64,000 bases of DNA from Allolobophora icterica. Its lineage: Eukaryota; Annelida; Clitellata; Crassiclitellata; Lumbricidae. Both the position numbers and the translations under genes were made by a program. The notes under the pieces were generated by a model. The model made no database searches. It saw nothing but the letters and a program-made list of their open reading frames with translations, and was not told the DNA's origin. Below, piece after piece: positions 1-9,569 of this stretch (positions within the stretch are counted from its first letter, which is position 1; every line of letters begins with the position of its first letter). The DNA lies in contig OY744611.1 of the NCBI GenBank assembly GCA_963556255.1, positions 38,882,714 to 38,946,713 on the forward strand, in the 5' to 3' direction.

Positions 1-65
1 GAAAAACTTGTTTTTCTGGTCCAGACCCCATGCCCCCCAAAATTTTGGACAAGTTTACGCCAGTG
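1..65 (-). mobile_element. Truncated end of a hAT-like MITE (family M2)
   Basis: The reverse complement closely matches the start of the element at 55279-55962: both begin CACTGGCGTAAACTTGTCC and continue through a G run and a GGGGTCTGGACCAG stretch. The element runs off the left edge of the window, so only its terminal 65 bases are visible and its target duplication cannot be checked. Confidence 0.75.
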
Positions 66-140
66 TGTATGTATACGTAATATTATGCATGTATGTATGT
101 ATGTATGTATGTTTGTATGTATGTGTGTATGCATGCATAA

Positions 141-315
141 ATTGTAATTGTAATTAATAACTTCTGTTGCGCCGGTGTCTAATGCACAAGGCATCAACCG
201 ATGGCGTACTAAAACCAAGCTGTAATCAGGTCAATTTTAATATCAAGAAAATCAGTCCGTATGACAGAAAGGCAGCCTATATGGTGGATAAGCAATTTGA
301 CAGAAGTAAGTTTTA
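141..315 (+). repeat. Dispersed repeat R3, copy 1
   Basis: The stretch beginning TAACTTCTGTTGCGCCGGTG and running through GTCTAATGCACAAGGCATCA, CCAAGCTGTAATCAGG and GGTGGATAAGCAATTTGA matches 35455-35600 in the same order. The copy is interrupted at its 3' end by the TATG microsatellite. No coding potential is visible; its class is unknown. Confidence 0.7.
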
Positions 316-469
316 AGTTGTATGTATGTATGTATGTCTATATGTCAGTATGTATGTATACGTATGTATGTATGTATGCATGTATGTATGTATGTATGTA
401 TGTATGTATGTATGTATGTATGTATGTATGGTATGTATGGTATGTATGTATGTATGTATGTATGCATTG

Positions 470-500
<31 letters not shown>

Positions 501-563
501 CTATGTATGTATGTATGTATGCATTGTATATATGTATGTATGTATGTATGTATGCATGCATTG

Positions 564-597
<34 letters not shown>

Positions 598-958
598 TGT
601 ATGTATGTATGTATGTATGTATGTATGTATGTATGCATGTATGTATGTATGTATGTATGTATGTATGTATGTATGTATGCATGTATGTATGCTATGTGTG
701 TATGTACACATGTATGTATGCATGTATGCATACGTACGTATGTAGGTGTGCATGCATATATGTATGAATGTATATATGCATATATATGTATGCATATATG
801 CATGTATATATATGCATACGTATGTATGTATGTATGTATGTATGTATGTATGTATGTATGTATGTATGTATGTATGTATGTATGTATGTATGTATGTATG
901 TATGTATGTATGTATGTATGTATGTATGTATGTATGTATGTATGTATGCATATATGTA
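316..958 (+). repeat. (TATG)n microsatellite, ~640 bp
   Basis: Almost uninterrupted TATG units with occasional GCAT, ATAT and TACG variants. A shorter tract of the same unit lies at 81-135. Long open frames through it on both strands (Met-Tyr-Val-Cys and His-Thr-Tyr-Ile periodic peptides) are artefacts of the 4-bp unit, whose translation repeats every four codons. Confidence 0.95.
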
Positions 959-1464
959 CATATTTTGCTATTTGCAAAGCGCCTTTTTGTGACCCCCAAA
1001 AGGACCACACGCCTGCGTACATCTGATAACTAGCTATCGATAGTAATGAACTGATTCATGGTTATCACTTAGTAACCGTGTCTCCTTAGATTCTTGTTCG
1101 CAGGGTCCTTATAGATAAACCTGTAGATCATCTCTTATGCGAGCACATGCATGTACTGTCGAGCGGTAGACCTCTCTATAGTCCTTATAAATGTGTACAT
1201 AAGGATAGATGAATGGTAACACTCATGGCCAGAGGAGCATTATAGAGTCGATACCCGTAACCCCGTCTAGAACGGGCACCTTGCATGGGCCATGGCTACC
1301 AAAACGTTTGTTTAATTAAGATCTTGATTGCACTGTCATGTTTCAATGTAATCTTACTGCGTACTGGTCAGTTTGAACTAATAAAGAAGATTATTATTAC
1401 CAGTATTACTAATGAGTGAACATGAAGCAAGCCACATGCCATCAACCAATAAAGCACTCTACCA
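959..1464. other. Unique-looking intergenic DNA, nothing recognised
   Basis: No open frame of interest, tRNA-like box pair or terminal inverted repeat was seen here. A small cluster of CpG-containing hexamers near 1140-1270 does not amount to a recognisable promoter. Confidence 0.4.
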
Positions 1465-1506
1465 GCTTTTCCATGGACATTAGATGGGACCCATATGAGC
1501 TCTATA

Positions 1507-1885
1507 CAGCGGCGGCGATCTTGTCTGAGGTGGGGGGATAAAGTCGGCCATGCTCTGGTCGATGACCTTTTTTTAGGAATTCGTGCCCCCCCAAAAAAAT
1601 TTGTTAAAACTTTTTTACGAATTCATCTCCACGAGAAGTTGATGACTTTTCTACGAATTCATCTCCAAAAAAGTTGATGATCTTTTTTGGTCATTCACCT
1701 CTGCTCAAAAGTAGAGCTTTTACCTCATCTCGTCAAAAATGCAGTGAAAACCCTCACGCGCAATTACATTTCTTGGCCTTTGTTCGTGTTTCTTCTAAAT
1801 TTGGGGGGGGAAATGTATGACGTGTCCCCCCACTCTTAAAGGTGGGGGACTTGTCCCCCTCGACCCCCCATGACCGCCGCTCATG
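1507..1885. mobile_element. hAT-like MITE (family M3), 379 bp, TSD GCTCTATA
   Basis: The exact 8-bp direct repeat GCTCTATA flanks the element at 1499-1506 and 1886-1893. The ends are CAGCGGCGGCGATC and, on the other strand, CATGAGCGGCGGTC, an imperfect terminal inverted repeat. Read on the - strand the right end (GGTCGAGGGGGACAAG, then CCCCCACCTTTAAGAGTGG) matches the left end of the composite element at 49147. The 8-bp duplication and CAnnnGCGG ends fit the hAT superfamily. There is no transposase. It sits inside another repeat (CATTAGATGGGACCCATATG) also seen at 9570 and 48840. Confidence 0.85.
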
Positions 1886-2043
1886 GCTCTATACGAGTCC
1901 CATGTAGGAATGTGGGTCCAATTTGAGATGCTTGATTATAGGATGGTTAAACTCATGTTCTGCACTTCGGCCGAGAGCTCGTTTTGTGGAATTTATATGG
2001 AGGCACACGAACAACTAAGCTACATTTTATTGATTTATTTTAG

Positions 2044-2115
2044 TTTTTCAGAGAACCGTGTATCGCACGGAGAAATAAACACTGTCACTCCGTTTCTGAG
2101 ACAGAAACTGAAATT
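2044..2115 (+). promoter_or_regulatory. Probable 3' splice site and 5'UTR of the PAK first coding exon
   Basis: A pyrimidine-rich stretch ending TTTTTCAG at 2051 precedes the start codon by 64 bases. The reading frame of the kinase is open from 2044 (an in-frame TAG lies at 2041-2043). The ATG at 2116 therefore probably lies in an internal exon joined to an untranslated or N-terminal exon further upstream, which I cannot identify. Confidence 0.5.
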
Positions 2116-2324
2116 ATGTCAAGTATTGTAAAAATCATTAAAAACTTTCGAAAGACGAGACCTGACGGAAACGATGCATCTGGAAAGGCCGCTGCGGCTG
2201 AGATGGAGATTTCTGGTCCTACGAATGTTAGTCATGACTGGAACGTGAAATTTGATCCAACAACGAGAGAGTTCAAAGGGTTGCCGCCAATGTGGACGGC
2301 AATGCTGACTCATGCCAAAATCAG
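2116..2324 (+). CDS. PAK coding exon 1: N-terminus and CRIB
   Basis: Residues 1-69 and two bases of codon 70; donor AG|GTAGGT. It holds a basic N-terminus ([10 protein letters not shown]) and [16 protein letters not shown] at 32-47, followed by FKGLPPMW. A typical CRIB reads ISxPxxFxHxxHVGxD; here Phe is Val38, the second His is Asn43 and Gly is Lys45, while ISxP, the first His and the terminal Asp are kept. The ATG context (AAATTATGT) is weak. Confidence 0.85.
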
Positions 2325-5300
2325 GTAGGTCCGTACAGTTATCAATGTTGAAGAAAAAGTGAGTACTTAGTCAACTGGGCTTACCTGAGAGATTAGCCAT
2401 GGGTATGAAGTTCTTTATCATCATTTACCTTACATTACCTTAGCTTGCCTTAGTTATCCTTACCTCCGTTTATATTATCTTACATTACCATCTCATTACC
2501 TTTCCTTATGCCTTATTACCTTTCCTACCTTACCTATCTTGTCAGCCTGTGATATGAGCTCTTAAAGAGACATCCTTTCTGCTATGTATACTAGCAATTC
2601 ACTGTGATCTGTAGCCATTCAGCAGCCTACAGAGACTTCTGACTTTTTGCACTACCCTTGTATACCAGACAGCATATTTGTCTGTATTATAGCCACATTA
2701 GCTTTTTATGCTGTAGGCAAGTATTTGCTTTCATAGCCTAGCATCTGCTCTGGGATGTAATTAATCTTAAGGTGTTAGATACTGTATACGAGCGCCTCTG
2801 AGTAGCCCTCTTGAGGCGCTATATAAATGTCATAATGAATGAATACATCTTTGTACAGTCAGTCGGAGCAGGTGAAGAATCCGACTGCAGTCATTGACGC
2901 GGTGAAGACGCTCGAGGAGAGCCAACATATGAAACAGAAATACCTGGGAGTGGTTGACCTCAACCCAGACGAACCAGAGGCAGGAGGACAGACAGAGGAA
3001 GAAGAAGGAGGAGGAGGAGGAGGAGGAGGAGGAGGAGGAGGAGGAGGAGGAAGAAGAAGCCCAACAACAAGCGAGCAATCGACCCACACGCTGTCGATGA
3101 TTTTAGAAGAAGCGATCTGTGAAACTAACTCCAGCACAGATCCAGTAAGAAAACACCGTAATCGTTATCTCCAAACTTCTAAAGCGCCACTCTAAAGCGA
3201 AGCGCAGGGCACCATGCAGCCTATTCACGAGCGCTGGACAATTGTAGGTGACGAACTTGTCCAAAGTCGCTACGCAGTGGCTTGAAGTCGACCTGCGACC
3301 CTTCGGTAACGAGGCACCGAAAATACCGCTACACCACCGCGTCCCTAATCGGCTTTTAGTTCTCTTGTTCCAAAGTTTGCAGTGATGACAAATAACAACG
3401 CACCAATTATTTTTATGACTTGATTTAGTTAAGTTAGTTAAGAAAAATGTGCCTGGTTTTTCCAACCTTAAGCCGGTTTGGAGTCGAGAAAATCTCGCAA
3501 TTATAGACCACCTTACGTCGGAAAGAAGAGTCGATGAACTAACTGAGCGATAGATACATTGTTTGCGCAGAAAATCCCCGAAGATGAAATGGCGAAGACG
3601 ACCACAGCTAGAGATACCGGTGATCCAGGTGTCAGCGATGCAGTAATGACACTAGGTGATGGTCAGTTTCAGGAATCGTTCGCTCAGAATGCATCGCTTC
3701 TAGACAAGAAGAGACAAAGCAGGATGTCGAAAGATGAGATAAACAAAGCTATTAGTAAGTCATTCTTAACATTTTAAAAATAATTGTCATCATGCATTTA
3801 TTAAGCCCACCATCTGATGACCAGGAATCAATCGATGGCGCTGTGCAATTGTGAGTGAAGGACTTGCTCAAGGTCCATATACGCAGTATAACCGTCACAG
3901 AGGAGGAGTCTCGAACCCATACACTCATCGTTTACAGGCTAGCGCTGTATACCAGTCGGGTACCGTATTCCAGACAATCCTATGATCTGTGCAAAGTTGA
4001 AGGCCTTATCTGATTTTACCTTAGCTTGTACGCATGTGTGTAATAACTATAGGCTTATGTATGTAATATGGCGTCTCCTAAGTACCGGTACCTCATAGAA
4101 GACTTAGTAGGTCTACCTAATTCATTACTTACTAGCTGATTAAACAAGTGCGTTCTAAGCCAGTTACAAAAAGTGTTTTCCGAAGAACGTCAGATACAAA
4201 AGCAGTCTACTTTTTCACCTTGCCTTATCTTGCCTTTACCACTCATCTTACCTTCACCACTCCTGCCATTACCAGTCACTTTACCTTCCCCACTCACCTT
4301 ACCTTCCCCGCTGATCTTACGTCCACCACTCATCTTACCTTCACCGATCATCTTACCTTCACCACTCACCTTACCTGCACCACTCATCTTACCTTCACCA
4401 CTCATCTTACCTTCACGGTCATCACCTCTCATCTTACTTTCGCCATGCCTTTTTTATACCTCGTACTTTGGTTGTTAGGTTGTGTTTCATTCATTCATTC
4501 ATTCAAAAATTTAATATAGCGCACCTTCAAGAAACCTACTCAGAAGCGCTCCCAGTCCAGCCACGGCAATAGAAATTAGACTCGAGGAGCTTGTAAAAAG
4601 CAGATGTGTTACCCCTGGGGAGAAGGCGAATCTCTAACGGAAGATCATTCCAAATGGAGGGCCCAGCTACAGAGAAAGCCCGGCGTTGCCTAATTGTGGA
4701 GCGAGTCCGATCTTACGCTTGTTTGTGTTGTTTTGTTGTCGATGTCGTTGTTTCAGATGTTGCTTTGGTCATGTTGCTCTTAATTGCTGCTATTCATTGT
4801 TTTCATTCGGTTCGAATTTTACTTTCAGGTGCTTTGGTGTCAAAAGGTGATCCACTGAAGAAGTACAACGTGAAGAACAAATTGGGGAAAGGGTGAGTTT
4901 TTTGGGAACCCATATATAGTTCATCATGCAGAGTCCTTCAATGTATGCAAACTCGTGAACGCGATATGCGAAAACTTGCAAACGGTGAAGTACTTGGGTG
5001 AGTTTAAGCCCATGCATGTGGTTAAACGCTAAATGCTAAGGGCAAGGGTGAGTTTGGAGTACCTGCATGGTGATTTATCAAAGTCAATGTATGCATTTTA
5101 GTCTAGACTTGTAGTCTACAACGCCTAAGGAAGGTCGATTAATTTTATAGCGCATTTTCTGTGTGCGTGACACAGAAAACGGAGGTGTTACGCACGGAAT
5201 CAACATTGAGGTAATAGTTGTGCATCCCGCTGAAATCTATGGTCCACTCAACGACCAAATCCTATTTGCAAAAACGTCCTGAAACTGGCACTTTCAATTT

Positions 5301-6703
5301 CGTTCTATTTTGCCGCTCTTGAGAGGTTTGTAAATGCGCTCTATGAAAGCCCAGATGCATACACAGTTTACCCACATGTCAGCTAGCTATTACTTCGGCC
5401 TAACTACTATGTACCAGAGCAATACGAAGTTTTACAACTTGTTGGCCTTATTCGGTCAATGCATTTTTGGAAACCCTTTCACTGGATCCACACAGTTAGT
5501 GAAAACTAATCTAACATTATTGATTGAAAACATTTCGTTTTAAGATCTGTATAGCGAAATTAGGTGACCTGTTAGCGGAGCTTTTGTTGTTTAACTAATT
5601 TTTCTCACCTTTGGATTCCTGTGGAAAGTTGTTTTGGAAGAACTGCGATGTCGATTGTTGTGAGATGTTCAGGAGAGGGCCGACAAGGCTTCAATTCTGA
5701 ATTCAAGTCAGTGCTTTCAATTGAAAGCTTTTGATAACTGCTGGTGATTGCTTTATATGATATGGGTGTGAGATAGTCTTGTGGTCATAGCATACGTGCT
5801 GGCCTATCAGCCCAAAAGTCGAAGTTCGAATTTTTCGAGTGAAAGATATTTCGATATTTTTGCTCCATTTGTGGCCCTAATGCACTTGGCTAGGAAATGA
5901 GCACATTGACTGAAATCGAGCACATTGACTGAAATGAGCACATTGACTAAAATGAGTACATGGACTTAAATGAGCACACTGACTGTGTCAGTGGAAGATC
6001 AGTTGTCAACTGCCTTCATGTGCCGAGGCTAGGAAAGGGCAGTCACTAACACTTAATGCCTATGGCTGGCTTTCGTGGTGCCCGTCTTTCACAGATGCTT
6101 TATAAGGCTGCATTGATGGTTGCGCTTCATTGCTTGTCCCATCAGGGCTTCCGGTGTTGTGAGCATGGCAGAGAACGCCGAGACGAATCAAGTGGTTGCC
6201 ATCAAAATGATGGACCTCGACCACCAGGCCAGCAAGGAACTGATCGTCATGGAAATCGAGGTGATGAAGATGTACAGACACCCGAACATCGTCAACTACA
6301 TCGAGAGCTACCTCATCGACACGGACCTCTGGGTCGTCATGGAGTACCTCGATGGCGGCGCCCTGACGGATGTGGTCACGGAGACCGTTCTGTCGGAGGG
6401 TCAGATAGCCGGCATCTGCCGCAAGTGCCTAGAGGCGCTGGAGTTCCTCCACGATCGTGAAATCCTTCACAGGGATATCAAGAGCGACAACGTACTGCTG
6501 GGAATGAACGGAGAGGTGAAGCTGACCGATTTCGGATTCTGTGCTCAGATCACTCCAGATCGCAAGAATCGAACCACGATGGTCGGAACTCCGTATTGGA
6601 TGGCACCCGAGATTGTTTCCAGGTAGGTCTGTACATACGTATTCACGCGTGCATATGTGTGTGTTCGCGCGTGTGTGTGTGTGTGTAGGTGTGTGTGTGT
6701 GTA

Positions 6704-6790
<87 letters not shown>

Positions 6791-8054
6791 GTGTGTGTGT
6801 GTGTGTGTGTGTGTGTAGGTGTAGGTGTAGGTGTAGGTGTAGGTGTGTGTTGATGTATGTATGTGTGAACTCGACACTCGACAGTGTGCAATTGCACCTC
6901 CTTTTGTAAAACTCAGTCTTCTTGAAACCTGAGCCTTTCGCAACATGCTCTATCGCTAGCTTAGTCAGCACCAGCCAAAGCACACATAATCAACACCAGC
7001 CAAGCACACTTCAATCAATCAATCAATCAATTTATTGATCCACAAAGCAAACATGACAATATACAAGAAAATATAATTTAAATAGCCACTATGATGATGA
7101 AAAGGTTTGAAACATTAAGATATTAATGGGTTTAGAAGGCTATATCATGCTGTGAGTGGTCAATAGGAAGCCCTAAAAGGACCAGGGTCCCGCTAGAAAG
7201 GGCCCCCATTTACTTAACAAAAACTCGACTTAATCAGCACCAGCTAAGCACACTTAGTCAACACCTGCCAAAGCACACTTAATCAGCACCAAGTATAAAA
7301 ACACCTGACTTTAGGGTAACACGCATGCCGCGCACCCTGCCATTATTCCCGTGAACATTTGATGGGCCTCATTCAGGTCCTATAATTAGGGTCCTATTCA
7401 GGAATATGAGTTTAAAAGTGGACCGCATGGGGATATGCTGGCATGGTAACTTGTTGCTTGGCGAGGCACGCAGTCATATCCGAACTTTGCTCTGGGCGTA
7501 CCCTCACCCATGAGGGCCTTTAGAAGAGGCGCTATATAAATATGTAATTGCACTTACCTCTGCAACTCTCGCACTCCTCAGACAGTTAATTAGTTTACTC
7601 ATAGTAAAAGCGCTGTGATACTGATGGGGAACAGTGGGAACTCACTAAAATGCACCCATAATGGGCCTATAATAATTGTGCACTGATCCACAATTGTTTT
7701 TATTAATTCAGACAAAAATACAGCTACAAGGTGGACATCTGGAGCATTGGAATCATGGTGATCGAAATGATAGACGGAGAACCGCCCTACATGTACGAAT
7801 CTCCTCTGAGAGCGCTCTACCTGATCGCCTCCATCGGAAAGCCAGAGATCAAGGAAAAACACAAGGTCTCTTCGTGGCTCATGGACTTCCTCGATCGCTG
7901 CCTCGTCGTAGACGCTGAGAAGCGAGCCTCCGCAAAGGAACTACTGCAACATCCCTTCTTAAAGCTGGCAACTGACCTGACCAGTGTACGAGAGAACATC
8001 ATCGCAGCAAGATATTCTAAAGAAAAAGAATCGCAATCTGATATGAGCCCATGA
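2116..8054 (+). CDS. Group I p21-activated kinase (PAK1/2/3-like), six coding exons
   Basis: A serine/threonine kinase predicted to act downstream of Rac/Cdc42 in cytoskeletal signalling. Coding exons 2116-2324, 2859-3144, 3571-3754, 4829-4892, 6146-6622 and 7712-8054 join with matching phases into about 520 aa (human PAK1 is 545). Residues 32-47 form a CRIB-type motif, and 73-100 resemble the autoinhibitory region ([10 protein letters not shown]). The kinase domain starts near 239: glycine loop GKGASG 246-251, VAIK lysine 268, HRDIKSDN 356-363, DFG 376-378, activation-loop Thr392 in [12 protein letters not shown]. The SKGDPLKKY lead-in and FGFCAQITP are group I signatures. Oddities: the CRIB lacks the second histidine and the glycine, the N-terminus is short with no PxxP Nck-binding motif, no PIX-binding motif is visible, and a 15-glycine run follows the autoinhibitory region. 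An upstream coding exon could be missing. The family call is firm; the exact paralogue is not. Confidence 0.93.
2859..3144 (+). CDS. PAK coding exon 2: autoinhibitory segment and poly-glycine
   Basis: Acceptor TTGTACAG|T and donor CCA|GTAAGA; enters in phase 2, leaves in phase 0. [15 protein letters not shown] aligns by eye with PAK1 SEQKKNPQAVLDVLE. It ends with an acidic stretch, 15 glycines and a Ser/Thr-rich tail. An in-frame read-through past the donor reaches a stop at 3195, but the next exon joins well only from 3144. Confidence 0.85.
3007..3051 (+). repeat. Coding (GGA)15 microsatellite
   Basis: Fifteen consecutive GGA codons, preceded by GAG/GAA codons and followed by AGA-AGA, encode Gly120-Gly134 in the linker between the autoinhibitory segment and the kinase domain. 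Multiples of three would preserve the frame. Confidence 0.95.
3163..3356 (-). repeat. Dispersed repeat R1 fragment joined to a tRNA-derived SINE (S2, - strand)
   Basis: 3163-3232 matches repeat R1 (CTCCAAACTTCTAAAGCGCC, then AAGCGCAGGGCACC, as at 10077). 3233-3356, read on the - strand, has a GTGGTGTAGCGG A-box-like and a CAGGTCGACTTC B-box-like segment. It is followed by a body (CTGCGTAGCGAC, CAAGTTCGTCAC, ACAATTG) shared with 3826-3972. It lies in PAK intron 2. Confidence 0.55.
3571..3754 (+). CDS. PAK coding exon 3: linker
   Basis: Acceptor TTTGCGCAG|A, donor ATTA|GTAAGT; enters in phase 0 and leaves in phase 1. Residues 166-226 are a polar linker ending [10 protein letters not shown], which corresponds to the PAK1 segment MSDEEILEKLRSIVS just before the kinase domain. 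No proline-rich PIX-binding motif is visible here. Confidence 0.85.
3826..3972 (-). repeat. tRNA-derived SINE (S2), - strand
   Basis: On the - strand, ACCCGACTGGTATACAGCGC resembles an A box and TATGGGTTCGAGACTCC a B box. The anticodon-arm region (GCCTGTAAACG) recalls tRNA-Thr. The body shares CTGCGTA..GGAC..TTG..CAAGT..TTCAC..ACAATTG with 3233-3356. It lies in PAK intron 3. Confidence 0.6.
4205..4440 (+). repeat. 18-bp minisatellite in PAK intron 3
   Basis: About 13 imperfect copies of CATCTTACCTTCACCACT. The unit is a multiple of three, so all three forward frames stay open as periodic Leu/Thr-rich peptides; this is not evidence of coding. The pyrimidine-rich tract lies 390-620 bases upstream of the exon 4 acceptor. 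Confidence 0.9.
4484..4710 (+). repeat. Dispersed repeat R2, copy 1
   Basis: Begins with (TTCA)n, then AATATAGCGCACCTTCAAG, and later ATTCCAAATGGAGGGCCC, ACAGAGAAAGCCCG and TAATTGTGGAGCGAG. The same order of blocks recurs at 33075-33290, and its start recurs at 58436-58490. Class unknown. It lies in PAK intron 3. Confidence 0.7.
4829..4892 (+). CDS. PAK coding exon 4: start of kinase domain
   Basis: A 64-bp exon between ACTTTCAG|G and GG|GTGAGT, phase 1 in and phase 2 out. It encodes [22 protein letters not shown], given here only in part: GDPLKKY matches the PAK1 GDPKKKY, and LGKG starts the nucleotide-binding loop, which the next exon completes as GASG. Confidence 0.88.
5760..6078 (+). mobile_element. 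tRNA-derived SINE (S1), copy 1, in PAK intron 4
   Basis: A head with A-box-like GATAGTCTTGTGGTCATAGC and B-box-like GAAGTTCGAATTT is followed by a body shared with 45121-45400 in the same order. Shared blocks are TTTTGCTCCAT, GAGTACA..GACT, GACTGTGTCAGTGG/GTACACTGTCGGTGG, GCCGAGGCT, and CACTAACACTTAATGCC/CGCTGACACTTCATACC. Positions about 5895-5985 hold four to five copies of GAGCACATTGACTGAAAT that the other SINE copy lacks. The kinase exon begins 68 bases downstream. Confidence 0.75.
6146..6622 (+). CDS. PAK coding exon 5: most of the kinase domain
   Basis: Acceptor CCCATCAG|G and donor TCCAG|GTAGGT. Residues 248-406 include the rest of the glycine loop, VAIK (Lys268), the hinge [28 protein letters not shown] and the activation segment [15 protein letters not shown] content is visibly higher than in the flanking introns, as expected for constrained coding sequence. 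All residues needed for catalysis are present. Confidence 0.95.
6660..6853 (+). repeat. (GT)n microsatellite, PAK intron 5
   Basis: Nearly pure GT broken by TAGG, becoming TAGGTG hexamers at 6816-6846. It starts about 40 bases after the exon 5 donor. Confidence 0.95.
7009..7215 (-). mobile_element. 5'-truncated LINE 3' end, - strand
   Basis: Read on the - strand it ends in a tandem TTGA tail (7014-7036) after ATCAATAAA, like the tail of the LINE at 49561. The segment AGGACCAGGGTCCCGCT resembles GGATGGAGGTCCCGCTGGGC in the 3'UTR of that LINE (49796-49815). It splits a short tandem repeat (AGCACACTTAGTCAACACC) whose units lie on both sides at 6960-7008 and 7230-7290. Confidence 0.6.
7712..8054 (+). 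CDS. PAK last coding exon: kinase C-lobe and tail
   Basis: Acceptor TTAATTCAG|A, stop TGA at 8052-8054. It encodes [35 protein letters not shown] and [10 protein letters not shown], the conserved PAK C-lobe blocks. The tail ends [14 protein letters not shown], where PAK1 ends with a short Lys/Asn-rich tail. The tail plus about 50 bases of 3'UTR is repeated at 8371 and 8473. Confidence 0.95.
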
Positions 8055-8370
8055 TAGTTTTTCGTGAGCGATGTACAGTTTGTGGTCTGCTATGGGTGGA
8101 GGTATTTAAGAGTGCTTTTTTCTAGAAAAAATTAAGGTTCGGGAGCTGAACAAATATGGAAGGACTAAAATCCAGAGAAAACGGATTGGGGTTAGGAGCC
8201 TGGGAGGAGTCTCGATAAACACTGAAAAGTTCACAACACTGAAATTAAATTAAAATGAGTAAATTAGTGTTTTTATTATTAAAATAATTAAATAATTTTT
8301 TAGTAGGCCTAGCTGAAAAAGGTGCCGGAACGCCGTTCCGGCGCGTTCCGGCTGAAAAAGAACTGATTTA

Positions 8371-8415
8371 AGATATTCCATGGAAAAGAAATTGGAATCC
8401 GATAAGAGCCGATAA
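8371..8415 (+). pseudogene. Duplicate of the PAK C-terminal tail, copy 2
   Basis: AGATATTCCATGGAAAAGAA and the following bases match 8010 onward. The frame stays open as RYSMEKKLESDKSR and then a stop, against [14 protein letters not shown] in the gene. Similarity continues into the 3'UTR up to TTTAGGTGGAGA near 8460. Whether it is ever spliced to the kinase is unknown. Confidence 0.7.
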
Positions 8416-8472
8416 TATTTCCTTGTAGTGTAGGCCTAGAGTTTGTGTTCTGTTTAGGTGGAGAAAGTTAAA

Positions 8473-8517
8473 AGCTATTCCAATGAAAAGGAATTGCAAT
8501 CCGATCAGAGCCGATAA
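8473..8517 (+). pseudogene. Duplicate of the PAK C-terminal tail, copy 3
   Basis: A third copy 102 bases after the second: it reads SYSNEKELQSDQSR and then TAA-TAG, again followed by CAGTTTAGGTGGAGATATTT as in the 3'UTR of copy 1. No frame-disrupting indel is present in any of the three copies. Confidence 0.7.
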
Positions 8518-8652
8518 TAGTTTTGTTTTGTAAACAGTGCACAGTTTAGGTGGAGATATTTTTCTGTTGCCTCACTGACCATCGGAGACTTTATGGTAAA
8601 ATTCTTTAACTTTGTTATATCGTTTTGCTTTTGACGGTTTTTGCAATGCAGT

Positions 8653-8789
8653 TCAAATCTGGGATCGAGAGATTTCAATTGCTGTACACCTTGTATTTGC
8701 AGGTGTCGCTACCCCTACTTGCCGATTCATCAATTAAATCAATTTGTCAATGTTCACAATTTGCATGAATCTCTCGATCTTGGATTCAC
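8653..8789. repeat. Imperfect inverted repeat, ~30-bp arms
   Basis: TCAAATCTGGGATCGAGAGA at 8653 pairs with the reverse complement of the segment ending near 8789 (TCTCTCGATCTTGGATTCA). No target duplication was found. It may be the remnant of a small foldback element. Confidence 0.5.
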
Positions 8790-8799
8790 ATTTACTGAC

Positions 8800-9559
8800 T
8801 GTGTGCGTCATATGCGCTTTAAATAAACGATCAAACACATAATTAAATAAATAAGTAGGCCTAGATAATAAATATGAAAAATTTAATTTCATATTCAACA
8901 CTAATATTTACGCTACCATATCGTGCACGCACAGGTGTAGGGGAAATTTCAGTGGTGGTGGGGGGGGGAGATTTTAATTCTGACCGGAACAAAAACAAAT
9001 CCCGAATAATTGGCGTCGTGCATTTAACTAATATTTAGTACATCAATGAATAAAGCTGTAAATGTTATGGTGGTTTGCGAGCTAGTTGCAACAATAGTCT
9101 AATACTGTTCCGGTTCGGAAAAGTTGGTGCTAATCTGTTCAACATTTTTATCCGGCGCCTATTTGCCCGAAAAACAGGAACGCCCGAAATAAGGGGGAAG
9201 TGCCCCTTTAACCACCGCCTCATACGTACATCTATGCTTGCATGAGCGTTTGACTCTTAATAGTAGTTCGTCCAAGACTGCAAATGGGCGCCACCCTCAT
9301 CGTGGTCCCGTCAACGAATTTCTTAACAAGTTGATAATGTGTACAGCATATATCATCTGGAAGGCTGGAATATCTTAATTGCAAGGCAAGCAATCTCAGA
9401 GCCTGCTCTGTTGGGGTTGTAGGTCAGTGCAGTACACGTGGAGGCTAATTCGTTTTAGACAGCGCGACTTTTTCAAGTTTTAAGTCGGTGTCCAAGTTTC
9501 CCATAAATTATTTCTGGTGAGCGTTTAGTCATCCGCCTTTTATGCACCCTTTCACCTCT
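8800..9559. other. AT-rich intergenic DNA, nothing recognised
   Basis: Downstream of the PAK gene. No gene, RNA or complete element is visible. G-rich runs at 8958-8970 and TTCCGG motifs at 8322-8352 and 9107 look like decayed element ends. Confidence 0.4.
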
Positions 9560-9569
9560 ACCTTCATTT

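Noticed and set aside
261..1033. Long open frames of Met-Tyr-Val-Cys and His-Thr-Tyr-Ile type
   Set aside because: Produced by the TATG unit on both strands; no non-repetitive domain or splice structure.
4148..4519. Thr/Leu/Pro-rich repeat protein in PAK intron 3
   Set aside because: All frames stay open because the 18-bp unit is a multiple of three; no start context or conservation.
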